Below are positions 1-28,546 of a stretch of 64,000 nt of DNA, piece after piece; the stretch's first letter is position 1, and the number at the start of each line of letters is the position of its first letter. The notes beneath the pieces are model-generated. The model was given only the letters and a program-made list of their open reading frames with translations. It ran no database searches and was not told the origin of the DNA. The translations under genes were made by a program, and so were the position numbers. This stretch comes from Misgurnus anguillicaudatus. Taxonomy: Eukaryota; Chordata; Actinopteri; Cypriniformes; Cobitidae. The stretch is taken from positions 9,243,501-9,307,500 of the forward strand of contig NC_073358.2 of the NCBI RefSeq assembly GCF_027580225.2, given 5' to 3'.

Positions 1-1523
1 AGCGTAAATGACAGCACGGGTCACAGTCCACTCAAAAACTGGCATTTTTAATAAACACTCTTGACATGATGTGCGTGTATAATAAAGAGTTTGGTTCAAA
101 AACCAAATTTTTCAAAACATGTTTATTATTATGTTATCATGTTTTATTGTGCTACTTAGCTGTATTGTTTTAGTTATGAAGGCTTAAATCCTAAACTAAC
201 CAACTGCAGTTTGATTGATATTAATTGCAATGCACAATCAAAAAACAAGATTTTTGAAAAATTAAAATCTGATTTTGGAACCAAACTCTTCATTTTATGT
301 ATTTGTGTGTTATACACACACACACAATTCTAAATGGATCAAGAAAAATATTAGGATTGAGTGGGATCGTCCGATACTCAGAATCCAGGTATCGAAATTG
401 GATCGGTAATGGAAAAAGTGGTATCAACCCACCCCTGATTTAAACACTGGTGAATAGACATTTTTTCAGTGATGTATGTAAATATTTAAACCAGTTTGAC
501 CTTATGAACTTACTGTTCTTGTTCTTGAGCCGAGTGCTCGTTTCAGATGAAACAGATCCGTCTTTAGATTATTATATATATATGTGTGTGGTCTATTTTT
601 AGATTTAATGTTTGAAATTCAGATTACATCTGTTTTTATTACAGTGTCTGCAGGGTAGTACTGCTATTTATATGGTGCTCGCAAGATTTTATTGATATTT
701 AAACTGGCGAAATTGTGTAATTCCTGTCTGGATCCCTCAATGTACGGACTTTAGTCACACTTTGATAATTTGAGCCTTACAGAAGTATTTGGTAATATCT
801 GTTTTTTATATTGTGGGACTAAAGTTGAAATTTTAAATACGGCTACAACAAGATATATCGAAACATCAAAATATTGCTATTGTGTAATTAAACCTAAAAA
901 ATAGGCTACTAACCAAAAGCACTACTTTTTTATAATTTAATGTTTGTTTTTTTATTAAAATGTTGAGTTTTAGAACAGTTTTTGTCACAAATTTTCTTTG
1001 GGGGGCCGCAAAGGAATGCACTGTACACAAGGGGGGCCACACGCTGAAAAAGTTTGGGAACCACTGCCGTAGCGCACGCTACCGTAGCGCGTGCTGCACA
1101 TGAAGTATTATTGTTCTTTTGTGCACGCGATGCAGTTCAGGACCATAACCAGTTCACAAAGGTTTCTGATTTTAGCCACATACTGTGAACAGTCAAATAA
1201 AAAATCGGATCTGATTTACGAACATAATGCTTTATTGTATCGCTATCATATATTGTGTCATTTAGAAACCTATTGCATATCCTTTTTATCCTATCGATTT
1301 CGTGCAGCTCTATTATATTAAAAATGTGTTATTTGTAAACAAAATTGCAGTTCATCTTGTGTTTACGTGTTAAACTGTGATTTGTATTGTGTTGTAAGTA
1401 TACTTGTGCTGCATTCTAAGCACTAGTTTCTTTATTGGTATTTCTTTGATGCTACCAAAACGAGGAAATTACTTTTCTTTTGTTTGTTAAAACATGATCT
1501 CTGGAGAATTTTCTTTCTCACAG
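1..1523. other. jak2 intron upstream of first visible exon, with repeat fragments
   Basis: No exon is seen. It contains a small inverted-repeat MITE (82-293), a fragment resembling the end of a fish hAT element (about 350-440, GGATCG-rich) and another hAT-like end at about 1000-1065 (GGGGGGCCGC... GGGAACCACTG). A good acceptor (TTCTTTCTCACAG) precedes the exon at 1524. Confidence 0.6.
82..293. repeat. Short inverted-repeat MITE, AAGAGTTTGGTT family
   Basis: The left end reads AAAGAGTTTGGTTC and the right end GGAACCAAACTCTT, perfect inverted complements over the core. A larger relative with the same ends lies at 15174-16141. Confidence 0.7.
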
Positions 1524-16948
<15,425 letters not shown>

Positions 16949-17338
16949 CCCAGAAGCATCTCTGTGGTCTGAGAGCTGCCAGCCCCGGCCTGCTGTGGGT
17001 CATTACGACAAAACTAACTCAACTAAGACTCGATCACCTCTTCTTCTCTCAGAACAATTTTAGGGTCATTTATATCAAGAATGTTTTATTTTTGCTTTGC
17101 TAGCAGTGCTGGCGCGCACCTATCTACCGACAATGGTTTGAATGAATGAATGAATCGTTATATTAGGAACTGTGCGTTTTTACATCCACGTGTTTGTATG
17201 TACATATAAAAGATGATTTTATAATTTTATAAAAATGAAATCTATAAATTCACACTTATTCTTTGTGAATTGTTTAGAAGCTGTTTAATGTAAATGAAGA
17301 ATCTTGCTATTATAAGAGAAGTCTTTATACTTTCTTTG

Positions 17339-17344
17339 AATAAA
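17339..17344 (+). promoter_or_regulatory. jak2: Candidate jak2 polyadenylation signal
   Basis: AATAAA lies 391 nt past the jak2 stop codon in AT-rich sequence, with no earlier coding signal between. It is the most likely end of the 3' UTR. This rests on motif and position only. Confidence 0.5.
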
Positions 17345-17444
17345 AAATGTCTGATAATTTTTGAATTTCATTGTTGCAGCGTAAAATTAGAGGACGAGCG
17401 ATTTTTCACTGGAGGATATGCATTAGGGATGCACCTATACATCA

Positions 17445-19195
17445 CGTTTCAAATTTTATTTATATAGCGCTTTTCACAATAGTTAATTGTTTCAAAGCAG
17501 CTTTACATTAATAGATGTATGAAAAGCATAAAAAATGAGCATAGTAAAAATGTTATGTATACAGTAAAGTAGTAAGTTAAGCCAAAGGTGGCAAATTCTC
17601 CAGGGGATGAAAAAAAACCCTAGGAGAAAAACCCTCTTGGCTAGTCCAGGGGGAAAACTCCTAGGAGGGGAAAAACCCTTGAGAGAGATACATATATATT
17701 TATATACATATAAATACTATCGGGGTATGAGGACGGGTAAGCGAATTAAAATGGTTCGCCAGTGGTCGCTGGTCAGGCATCGGCTGGGCATCTCGTAGAA
17801 GGACGGTCAGTAGATCAACGGTGTTATGACCTTCATGGTTGCAGAAACTGGGTCTGTTTGTCTCATTGTCCCCAGGGTCAAGGACGAGACAGGGAAAGAG
17901 AAACAGAATCCTATTAGCGTAGGGGCTGTTCACATGTAAGGCAAGTGTCATACAGTATAGTGGTTTAAGTCAGCTCGGTTCTAGACAGGCTAACTATTGC
18001 AGCATAAGTATATTACCCAATATGAGGTATGTGAGTGCTTTGTTCTAGACAAACTAACTATTGCGGGATAAGTGCATTTACTGGACATTTTATGTGAATG
18101 CTTTGTTAAAGAAGAATGTCTTAAGTTTAGTTTTAAATTGATCGACTGTGTCTGATACTTGAACATTATTTGGTAAATCATTCCAGAGCTTAGGGGCTAA
18201 GTTGGAAAAGGATCTACCAACTTTAGATACTTTTGATATTCTAGGGATAATTCAGTGGCCAGAATTTTGTGATCGCAGTTTACGTGATGGATTGTATTCT
18301 GACAGTAATTCTTTAATAAACGAGGGTGCTAGGCCATTTAAGACCTTGTATGTGATTAGTAATATTTTAAATTGTATGCGATATGTAACTGGCAACCAGT
18401 GTAAAGATGCCAGAATTGGACTTATGTGGTCATACTTTTTTGATCTAGTAAGCACTCTTGCGGCGGCATTTTGAACCAGCTGTAACTTGTTTACCTGATT
18501 TGCGTGACATCCCCCGAGTAACAAATTACAATAGTCTATTCTAGAGGTCATAAAAGCGTGGATAAGCTTTTCTGCATCTGATGCAGACAGCATATGGCGT
18601 ATTTTCGAGATATTTCTAAGATGGAAGAATGCTGTGGAACATCACGCCTAAGTTCTTAACAGTGGATGGCACCACCGTGCAGCCATCTATGGCCAACTTG
18701 TAATCTGACATATTATGTTTGGAGCGGTTTGGTTCAATAATAAGTATCTCTGTCTTATTGGAGTTTAGCATAAGAAAGTTATGTGCCATCCAGTCCCTAA
18801 TATCACTAATGCAGTCTGTTAGCTTAGAAAACTGGTGGGTTTCGCTAGGATGTGACGAGATGTAAAGCTGGGTATCATCCGCATAGCAGTGAAAACTTAT
18901 GTTATGTTTCCTGATAATGTCTCCTAAAGGTAACATATATAACAAGAATAGGATAGGGCCTAAAATTGATCCCTGTGGTACGCCATATTTAACCGGGAAG
19001 TGATATGACTCTTCCTCATTTACATAAATCAAAGTGATATCGATTGGTTAGATACAATCTAAACCAGGCTAACGCCTGAATACTGATGCCAACATAGTTT
19101 TCTAGTCTATTAAGTAAGATTCTGTGATCAATTGTGTCAAAGCCTGCACTAAGGTCTAGTAATATAATGAGATTTCACCACGATCGGATGTTAAA
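17445..19195 (-). mobile_element. 5'-truncated L2-like LINE (reverse transcriptase fragment)
   Basis: On the minus strand the sequence encodes reverse transcriptase motifs: FDTIDHRILL (about 19130), [16 protein letters not shown] (about 18975) and the catalytic YADDTQLY (about 18880). Then comes a C-terminal part (SRIDYCNLLL, VQNAAARVLT, LHWLPVTYRIQFK, 18593-18252). Frames break at about 18600 and 19030. The 3' tail ends near 17450 with the element's AAATTTGAAA end. It is dead, and typical of CR1/L2-clade fish LINEs. Confidence 0.8.
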
Positions 19196-19300
19196 AGGAG
19201 GTAATTTGTAACTCAAAGCAATGCTGTCTAGTGGCAAGCCAGCTACGCACATTCATAGTGAATAATAGTACATATGAAGCAGGGAGCAGCGTTGCCATAA

Positions 19301-20776
19301 ATTATTATGCACATGACATTTTTGTTTATTTTCCCAAGACAGTCAGTAAGTTTACAGATTTTATTTTACCTTCAACACTTATATGACAGTGTGGATGTTA
19401 TTCTATTTAAATGAAATTAAATTGTTAAAAGATACTTTAATACTTTGAAAAATATGAAAAATGCTGTTCCAAATTATTAAGCAAGTTGTAGTTCTCCTAC
19501 AATATGGGTACGAAAAAAGATCTTTCAAAAGACAAAAAGTGTGCATTATCTCAAAAAAGCAAATTACTTCCTATAGCAGTTTATATTTGGTTGATCGAAA
19601 CAGAAATTATTTAACTATTTGTAAGATGTATGAGTGATTTACAGTACAAAAAGATTTGACTATATAATAATAACTGTATAATTTAAATATTTTTTTAGGA
19701 AAAGCCATCAATAAAAAGCCACCTTTAAGAATCAAACATGTATTTAAACCTGCTGGTGTCTCTGGTATCCCAAGAACCCTTCAATACAGGATCCTTTATT
19801 GCATAAAGCTGTATTTCTACTCCTTACACAAACCAAAACTTGCAAAAATGAAACATTTGCTGTGAGCACAGAATACAAAAAGACTAAAGTTTTATTCATT
19901 GACATGCCATAATACACTCAATAATGTAGATGAATGCCATTCTGGTTTGTTGGTGAATAGCCACTATGTTCAAACAAGATTGTAACATTAGGGAGAAGGG
20001 GCAGAGTAATGATTTGGGCTGGAATATTGGGAAGCAAGATGGTAGGTCCCTTTAGGGTCCCTGAGGGGGTCAAAAGGACATCTAGAAGATATGTAGAGTT
20101 CCTAAAAGATGTTTTTTCACAATGGGATATGAAAAGAATCGTGTCTTCTGAAATAAAATGTCCCATGCTGCAAAAAGCACAACTGACTATTTTAATTAAT
20201 ATGGGCATAAAATAAGAAAGAATTCAAGGTATTACCACCATCATCCTCAGACTTTAGTCCTATTTAAGAGCCTATATTGTGCATCATTATATGAAAGATC
20301 TGTGAGGTGGACAGCACTATAATTCAAAACATCAACTTAGGGATGCAATACTAGCGTCTTCAATTGAAATAAAGACAATAAAGACTATATACAAAGACTA
20401 TACTTATACATACAAGTTTAATCAATGGGAGAGTTAAAGTCATGTCAAAGATATGCTGATATATTATTATGTAACTTGTGTAAATACATTATTTATTTTA
20501 CATAGTTTTTTTTTTGGACAATGTTTGTTTTGTGTCCATGCAGCACATTTGACAGATATCTATTTTTGGATCATTATTATACCATTATGCATTTGGTTAA
20601 AGTGCATTCTGCATAATAATTTGGAACAGCATATTTTGCATATTTTCAAAGTATTAAAGTATCTTTTGACATATTTATTTCCACACTGTCATATAACTGT
20701 TGAAGGTAAAATAAAATTTGTAAACTTACTGACTGTATTGGAAAAATACAAACAAAAATGGCATGTGCATAATAAT
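19301..20776 (+). mobile_element. Tc1/mariner-like transposon with about 170-180-bp terminal inverted repeats
   Basis: The left end ATTATTATGCACATG (19301) and the right end CATGTGCATAATAAT (to 20776) are inverted, and the complementarity continues to ATGCTGTTCCAAATTATT (about 19461) against AATAATTTGGAACAGCAT (about 20615-20632). Inside, 20009-20215 encodes a transposase scrap (MIWAGILGSKMVGPF) typical of the Tc1/mariner catalytic core. The rest of the frame is decayed. Confidence 0.75.
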
Positions 20777-20949
20777 CTGTATCGGCAGATAAAAGCATTT
20801 TATTTCACTATTGTACATCGTCCAATTGTTTAAAAACAGCTGATGATTTCATGACATAATACTTTGAAACAAAGAGTAAAAAGTAAAACTAGGTTTAACT
20901 TTAGATTAACTGATGTTGGCCTCCAGGTTGACATCAGCAAAAGAAGAAA

Positions 20950-21220
20950 ATGGATTATTTTGACTATTTTAATGATGATGAAAGGGTACCACCAAAACCA
21001 GATAGGCAGGCAATTATAGACAGGAGCAACCCACTGAACGAGTTTGATGGAATTCACTTTCGTGATCGGTTTCGTATGTACAAACAAAATGTAGCTGACA
21101 TAATTATTTTTGCTTGAAGGCTTTCATCTCACTATTTAAGGGGAAGGCTTATCCCTCCTTCCCTGCAAATACTGAATGAAGACTACAATTGCCCTGTATT
21201 GGTTTCAAGATTATTTTTAT
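20950..21220 (+). pseudogene. PIF/Harbinger transposase N-terminal fragment
   Basis: An ATG at 20950 opens MDYFDYFNDDERVPPKPDRQ followed by NPLNEFDGIHFRDRFRMYK, resembling the N-terminus of HARBI1-type transposases. A stop (TGA, 21115) interrupts the frame, after which RLSSHYLRGRLIPPSLQI-like sequence continues in the same style. The DDE catalytic part is missing. Confidence 0.5.
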
Positions 21221-21236
21221 TTAAGCAAAGGAATTT

Positions 21237-21790
21237 TTAGGACACAGAACTGGACAGCATTTGTTGCTGCTTCATGTTTCTCTCCTCTTCCTTCATAGCC
21301 AACTCAATATGAAGGATTTGCATCTTTATTTCATGTTCTTCTTTTAAATGCTTTAATTTGTGCTCATGATAGTCCATGGCCAGTTTCTCGTGTATGGTCT
21401 GTCTCTTTCGGCCCAGATTAGTGACACCATCTTCCATCTTGTCTACCTCAGATGTAGTGGGATGACATGTACCCTCTCTCAAGCCCTCCAAGCTTATGTG
21501 GTCATCTGAAAAATGATGCATTAGAGAACAATACTTGAGTTGAATTCCTTGCTTATTTTTGTTTTGGGAATATAGGAGATGACGGACAGCATTACATAAT
21601 CACTGAAGCCTGAGGATGGCACATGTTGCCTATTAAATGAGGACAGGTGACCCATCTGAACTGTCCATATGGTCATCATCGGGGATACCTTCCAGGGGTT
21701 GCTGGCTATCAAGAGGGCACTCAACAAGTCTCCCATGTCATCTGTCTCTGGTGTTTCCGGGGGTCCACCACCAGTCTTGAATCGTTTCAT
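21237..21790 (-). pseudogene. Harbinger-type accessory (MYB-like) protein remnant
   Basis: Two minus-strand frames (21790-21521 and 21521-21237) form one decayed protein. Its C-terminal end is a Lys/Glu-rich coiled coil (EHKLKHLKEEHEIKMQILHI, then AMKEEERNMKQQQ). It faces the transposase fragment at 20950, the divergent or convergent pairing known for PIF/Harbinger elements. Assignment is from arrangement and composition; the MYB domain itself is not visible. Confidence 0.4.
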
Positions 21791-21950
21791 ACAAGCAGCA
21801 GCATTTGTCTTCTTTAATTGAATTTATGTTTTTCCAGAAGATCTTAGAAAGATGATCATTTAGAAATTATGTTAGTAATTATTATACGTCTTTAATTTCT
21901 AATTTACAGATATGTTTGGATCCCACTGTGTGTGCTACACAAAACAAACT

Positions 21951-22285
21951 TTAAAGGTACACTCCACTATTTTTGAAAATTGTTAATTTTCCAGCTCTCC
22001 TAGAAAACATTTGATTTTTACTGTTTTGGAATCCATTCAGCTGAGCTCCGGATAGTGGTACCACTTTAAGCATAGCTTAGCATAAGCCATTGAATCTGAT
22101 TAGACCATTAGCATCACGCTAAAAAATAACCAAAGAGTTTCAATATTTTTCCTATTTAAAACTTGACTCTTCTGTAGTTACATTGTGTACTAAGACCGAC
22201 GGAATATTAAAAGTTGCGATTTTCAAGGCAGATATAGCTAGGAACTATACTCTCATTCTGGCGTAATAAGATGCTATTGTCCCAG
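21951..22285. repeat. F1 fold-back family, half copy
   Basis: The sequence shares the F1 left arm: TTTTGGAATCCATTCAGCTG, AGCATAGCTTAGCATAA and ACTATACTCTCATTCTGG. The opposite arm is absent, replaced by unrelated sequence. Confidence 0.65.
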
Positions 22286-23550
22286 ACAGGGGGGGTAGGG
22301 TTTCATATTTTATTGAAGCTTCCCTGGGTTCTGCCAATGATTAGCGGACCCCCACCTGCTGTTAGCATTCCTGTTAGCATAGACTTCTTTTTTTGAAGCG
22401 CACGATGCAAAGTTCGTCACAACATGTATGTAGCTTGTCTCGTGTGTGGTTTGTCATTTCAAAATATGTGTTCTGCGCTTTGAGAGATCGTGTGTGGATC
22501 ACGTCTCCAGCAGGCACTTATTTTGACAAAACACGTGATGCACACAGGATCTCTCCACACGCATGACACATATTTTGGAAAAGGGAACCACACACGTCAC
22601 AATCCGAACACTTATTTTGAATTAGCGCATCCTCGGAAGAGCAGTCACGAGCCGCCACTGATCAGAATACTTACTAAAATTTGTTTCTTTTCACGCTCAC
22701 CGTCTGTGCAAGATTCGGTGGGTGATTTAGATTTCTGTAGGCACGGCTATTAGAAGACTTACAATTGTCAGACAGGTTGCTCACGTGACATCTACGCCAT
22801 CAAGCTCAGTTTGAGTGTGTGGCTCTGCGCAGTACGCTCGACCCCCAGGAAGTGCGTGATCCAATTGACTTGTCTCCGTTGAATCCAATGGGGTCGCTGT
22901 GTCCATTTCTTTTACTGTATATGGTCCCAGACTGTATTTTACAGGAATCAGATCTATTTTTAACCAAAAGTGCTCACTGGTTGTTTTTAAGGGAGCGATG
23001 AGCAGCTCATTTGCATTTTGGTACACACATAAAAACAGCGACTTTTTGCTCCCACCCAAATAGGGGCATTTTGGACATGTATAATAAATGATCTGTGGTG
23101 TATTTTAAGCTGAAACCTCACAAATACATTCTAGGCACACCTGAGACTTAAATTACATCTTGTAAATATTGACATAATAGGTGCACTTTATTATCATGTA
23201 AGAAAATTTAGCAAGGCCTTAACTTTAGGAGGCCTGAAATGTAAAGAATCCTGGGCATGGTGTTGTGTTTATCATTAATACAGGGTCTGGGAGACTTTTT
23301 TATTTTTTACTGTTATTTTGACATTTATATACCTGTTTTAAATAAAATCAAGGTAATAATCAATGTAGGAAAGAACAAAGCGATCATTCCAGTATAAGTT
23401 ATTATGATTTCAATGACACGTTTTGGCAAGTGACGTCTAATTTATAATAGGAATAAATACATTTATAATAGTTCGTGAAGCAGAGACATATTGACGAAAG
23501 TGCGTCCATAAGAAAAAGACGGGTCTGACACAACACCGCGTTGCCCTAAG
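22286..23550. other. Intergenic sequence without clear genes
   Basis: No conserved coding signal. A stretch from about 23080 to 23190 ending AATAGGTGCACTTTA resembles a common fish repeat end. The rest is unassigned. Confidence 0.4.
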
Positions 23551-23690
23551 GGGCGTGGCCAGCACTGCCTCGAGGTTATAAATAGAGCTCCGTTATATGT
23601 CATTGCTGCTGCTGCTGCTGTAGTACGTAAAAAATATGAGGAGATCCTGAGCAAGGACAGACAAGAGAACAGGGTTCTCATACCTTTCAC
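23551..23690 (+). promoter_or_regulatory. Candidate promoter and 5' noncoding exon of the SLC16-like gene
   Basis: A GC box (GGGGCGTGGCC, about 23550-23560) precedes a TATA box, TATAAATA, at 23577-23584. About 30 bp further on is a GCT trinucleotide run, and a good donor (CAC then GTGAGTG) follows at 23691. The spacing fits a transcription start near 23608 and an untranslated exon spliced to the acceptor at 25547. This is inference; no transcript evidence is available. Confidence 0.4.
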
Positions 23691-23699
23691 GTGAGTGTA

Positions 23700-24665
23700 C
23701 TTTTGCATCTTATTTAATTTGAAGAAACATCACACCAATCTTTACGTATAGATATTAGTTTATGATTGTCTTTTTAAAACAGCAGCAATAATTAGAAAAT
23801 TCACAATGCCGTGAGCAACGTACACCAGTCTATATTGTACACCATATGCATATAAAATACACAAAACATACCCATAGCCTATTCAAAATAGACTTGAATT
23901 TCAGCTCTCAGGTAGTATACATTTCTAGTTATGAGTTTTACGAATTCCACTTTCTGACTGGATTTTTTTTATATTGAATAAACATTGAAATTATTAAGTA
24001 TATTAAACGTGAATTTAAGGTTATAATAATTTACTTATTTCAGTGAAGACGATGCACACATGCGATTTTTTGTAAAGATACTGATATTTGACACTTGCTC
24101 ACTTATTATTGTAATTAAAACAGATGTTTGCTATATCTTATGCTTTAGCCGATAAGCCAATGATTTTGAATTGTTTGGAAAAAAATCAGCCGATAAATAT
24201 TAGCGGCCGATACATCGGTAAAAATATAATTGCTGCTTCATAGCCTATATGTTGCGATATTTCGATTTCTCAAAATTTGCTTTTGCTCTGCACAATCTTC
24301 CTTAGGGCTGCACAATATTGACGAAAATGTGATTTAACTATAGGCCTAACAAATTTTTTTAAGTAATTAAACATTTATTACAAAGTTATAGCAAATTGCG
24401 ATGTGCTGCAGTATGCTGCGTTACACCATGTGATATGTACATTTTGCGATATTTAAAAAAAATCTGTATGTCTTCCAGCCCTAGGCTGCTTCGAAACCGC
24501 CTACTTCCATACTATATAGTAGGCGAAAAGAAGTAGGCGAGGCGAGTAGTATGTCCAAATTCATAGTTTTCGAAAAACTGTAGGTGAAAAGTACCCGGAT
24601 GACCTTCTTCCGGCAAGATCCCGAAGTGTTCATTCCATAGACATTATATACATAGACGCCTTAAA
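23700..24665. other. Likely 5' intron of the SLC16-like gene, AT-rich
   Basis: No exon is recognised. About 24160-24250 contains AGCCGATAAATATTAGCGG and TACATCGG, scraps of hAT-like elements. About 24480-24610 is a TAGGCGAAAAGAAGTAGGCG-containing repeat. Confidence 0.4.
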
Positions 24666-25083
24666 GGCCCTGTCCCAAATGGCACACTCCGGACTTGTGG
24701 TCCTCCTCAGGTCCACACTTTGATGACATCATGTAGTGCAGACTTAAGGGACCCTTGATGCGAGTCTACGTGGGTGCACTGGAGTAGTATTTTGGGACAG
24801 ACTTGAGCATCATGCCGGAAATAGGTAGAGAAGTTGCCCATCATTGACCTGATTGGTCTGATTGCTCTTTCGCAAGGACTTCTGGGTTGGTAAAATGCGT
24901 GAAGCCTGCTGCAGTATTCGCTGAAGACCTCATCAATTGTGAAAAGGATGCGCTGATAAGCACACTTCAAAGCGTAAAAATGACAGATGGGACACCCTAC
25001 GGACTCGTAGACTAACCGAGCATGCGCAATTTAAGGCCACGAGGCGGAAAGTCCACATGAAGTGCGCCATTTGGGACAGGGCC
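24666..25083. mobile_element. MITE, GGCCCTGTCCCAA family, copy 2
   Basis: Inverted ends GGCCCTGTCCCAAATGGCAC and GCGCCATTTGGGACAGGGCC. Internal sequence is collinear with copies 1 and 3 (CTTGTGGTCCTCCTCAG, GATGACATCATG). Confidence 0.8.
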
Positions 25084-25575
25084 ATAGACTGACGCTGACT
25101 TGTATTAGCGAGGCCGCCATCTTGGATAGGTCCCCAATGCGCCTGCATTTATTTCTACTGAGAAAGGTGTATCGACAACTACAATAATCATAACTTCCCA
25201 AATTTTTTTCGGATTTCCACACGGTTTGGTTACGCGACAGTAACTTTAGTTACAATGACATAATATTATAAATGGTAAAATATCCCAAATTATAGTTCAG
25301 TCTTACTTACGTAATTCGATGCGATCTGGTATTAATACTGCGCCGGATATTGCAACCGTTAGATGCACAAAATACGGGCATAGTTGCTCGCTCTCCGTTG
25401 ACTCTGATTGACTCGGGTGCTAGCGTAGAGTGAGGAGACCCAATCAAAATTATTACCTCATTTCAAATAAAGTAATAATAGACTATTTTATTCTGCCGAC
25501 AATTTCTAGACTTGTAAATGGAAATGATTTGCGACAATGCTTTGCAGAGGGTGGGAACAGGCTGACAGATCCAGA

Positions 25576-28455
25576 ATGGACAAGCGTTTGGTCGATCCAC
25601 CGGATGGTGGCTACGGTTGGGTTGTGGTCACCTCTGCCTTCTTTATTATGGGCTTTACCGCTGCTGTCCTGAAGAACTTCGGCCTGTTCTTCCTCGACAT
25701 CCAAAGACACTACAGCGTTTGTGCCAGCACTACTTCATGGGTGACCTCAACCACTATTGCAGTGTTTCATTTGGGAGGTGATAAGATCCCTTTTAAAATT
25801 ATCTTAAAATGGACTTCCTGTGTTTTGGTGATGTCATGCTTTGCTGTTTAGCTCCTCTGGCTAGTGCTCTCAGTATGCACCTGTCACAGCGGACAGTCAT
25901 CATGATTGGAGGGATCCTGGCTACTTCAGGGATGGTTCTTGCTTCTTTGGACCTCAGCCTGCCATGGATGTATGTGTCTATGGGTGTGCTTCAAGGTAGG
26001 CTTGTTGGTTTGAATAATGTTGGCATTTTAGTATGTTTTTATTCACTGATTTAAAGATATTATGTCAAATCCCTTTAAGCATTCTAAACATCTTTTGGAT
26101 TTATAATTGAGCAGCTCAGATGCAAAAGCTGCTAATGATAATAATGACTGAATGCTTTTGGAAAATCTGCTTAATCCCATCCTCTGGCCATTCAGAAATA
26201 CTGCTTTGTTGCCAGAATGCGCCATTTTTCAGCAAAGTCCTCTAATGATGATTTCTCTCCCATGTTGTGATCTAGGGCTTGGTATCTCATTATGCTGGAT
26301 ACCAGCAAACAGCATGGTCAGCCATTATTTCAAACACTGGCGTCCAGTCGCCTATGCGGTCGCAAGCTCTGGAGAGTGCGTGTTCGCCATGATCTTCAGT
26401 CCGCTCTTCCAGTGGCTCATCGAGATCTATTCGTGGCAGGGGGCCGTTCTTATTATTGGAGGTCTGCAGCTGAATCTGTGTGCTTGTGGTGCTTTGATGC
26501 GACCCCTTCCACCAAACTCAGTCATGCAAAACTCTTTGCAAGACAAACTGTTGTCGGACTCCAAAGATCAAACAAAACCACCAGTCACTTTCCAGTGGTC
26601 TTTGATTCAGAGGCCCGAGCTGCTGCTATACATCGTGTTTGCCATCTTGGCTGCAGCTAGTTTCTTCATCCCCCCTTTGTTTTTGGTACCCTATGCCAAC
26701 AGCCGGGGTATGGAGCAGTACTGGGCCGCCTCCATCCTGTCAGTGCTTGCGTGTGCAGACCTGCTGGGTAGACTTATGTGCGGATGGCTGGCGACCCTGC
26801 GGCTCGTGAGGAACCTGCAGCTGTTGACCGTGGTAGTAACGACTGGAGGGGTGGTGCTACTTCTGTTTCCCATTGCAGAAAGTTACTGGGGCATTGTGGT
26901 CTTCTCCTCGCTTTACGGTTTCTTGTTCGGCTGTGTGGTGGCCATCCACGTGACAAGTATTGTGGATATTGTTGGACTGGAGGGGTTTGACAGCGCCCTA
27001 GGGCTCTTCATGCTGTTACGAAGCTCTGGAGGATTTGTGGGACCACCTGCTGCAGGTGAAAGTTACATTCTTCTATAGATTTCATGTTTAAGGTGATTTT
27101 TGCTATCTTCAGCCAAATAGTTCCGGTTCATCCCTACCTTTTTACTTTGCAAATCATATAAAAGTAAATATTTTATATAAATGAAATCAAACATTTGAAT
27201 CAATTAGTTCACAATGTGATACATTTTGGCTGTTAACTATAGTTCAAAAGCAGTGTTGGAGGTAACGCATAACTACTCTGAAGTACAAGTAAAGTAACGC
27301 ATTACTTTATAAATGTAGACATTAATATTTTAGTTACTTTTAAAAATAGTAATTAGAGTTTCAGCTTAAATGCAGGATAGGCAGGAATTATCTAAAAAAA
27401 ACTTTTTTACAAATTTGTTTAAACTGTCTTTATATACCAATACGTAATTAAATTGTAAGTACTCTGAAAAAGAGAGTATAAAACTCGAGTGTCTGTAGAC
27501 CTCTCACCACTGTTTTAAACACAGCCAATTATTTCCATTCGGGACGAAACAAATGATTGGCTTGCGCGACTATAACTCTCTCGTGCGACCATGGCACCAC
27601 CCCTGTTGCTATGGGATCTGCCCACACATGCGCACACCTGATTGATTTGAACGTGCACGAGACACTCTAGAAGGAGCAAAAGAATGGCAGAGAAAGTGCA
27701 TTCAGAACTCACAGTACCTGCATATCCAGTCAGCAAAGGCAAACGCGGCAAAACAAGGAATAAACGAAGAAATCAAACGAGATTAAATACACTCGATTTT
27801 TATACTCTCTTTTTCATAGTACTTACATTTTACTTATGTATTGGTATATAAAGACAGTTTAAACAAATTTGTAAAAAAGTATATATAATGTACTTAATTA
27901 AACTAAATGTAGAATTACGCACTTTCATACGTGCGGCCTGAGCGGAAACAATTTGCATCAGAAAAGGAGATGACAGGCCAGAGCTTGAAATTTTTGCAAT
28001 GGAAATATGCGGTTTCTGAATGCAGAACTTCTCAGTCATAAAAAACACAAGAGATCAAGTCTCAGCCATGTAAGAAAAAGTTACGCAAAAGTAACTTAAA
28101 AGTAACATAAGTATTATTTTCCATAAAAAGTAACTAAGTAATGTAAATTAGTTCCTTTTTGGGAGTAACTTAATATTGTAATGCATTACTTTTAAAAGTA
28201 ACTTTCCCCAACACTGTTTGAAAGTTACAAAATATATCATAGTTATATAGTAAATCTTTATAGTATATAATATTGTAAAAGTATTGTGTGTTGCCCATCT
28301 CTTTTAACTCTTTCCTCGCACATTACAAGTTATTTTGTCAAATAATGAGTCCTTCCAGAAAAACGCAGTTTTTTGTGATTGTTGCGGGGAAAAATCCTTG
28401 ATCTTGCGGCACGTTTTCTTAAACAATGCGATAGAATGTGCTGGATAAATTTATA

Positions 28456-28546
<91 letters not shown>

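Noticed and set aside
26691..26990. Overlapping short frames in SLC16 exon 3
   Set aside because: Shadows of the transporter frame, which alone shows conserved MCT motifs.
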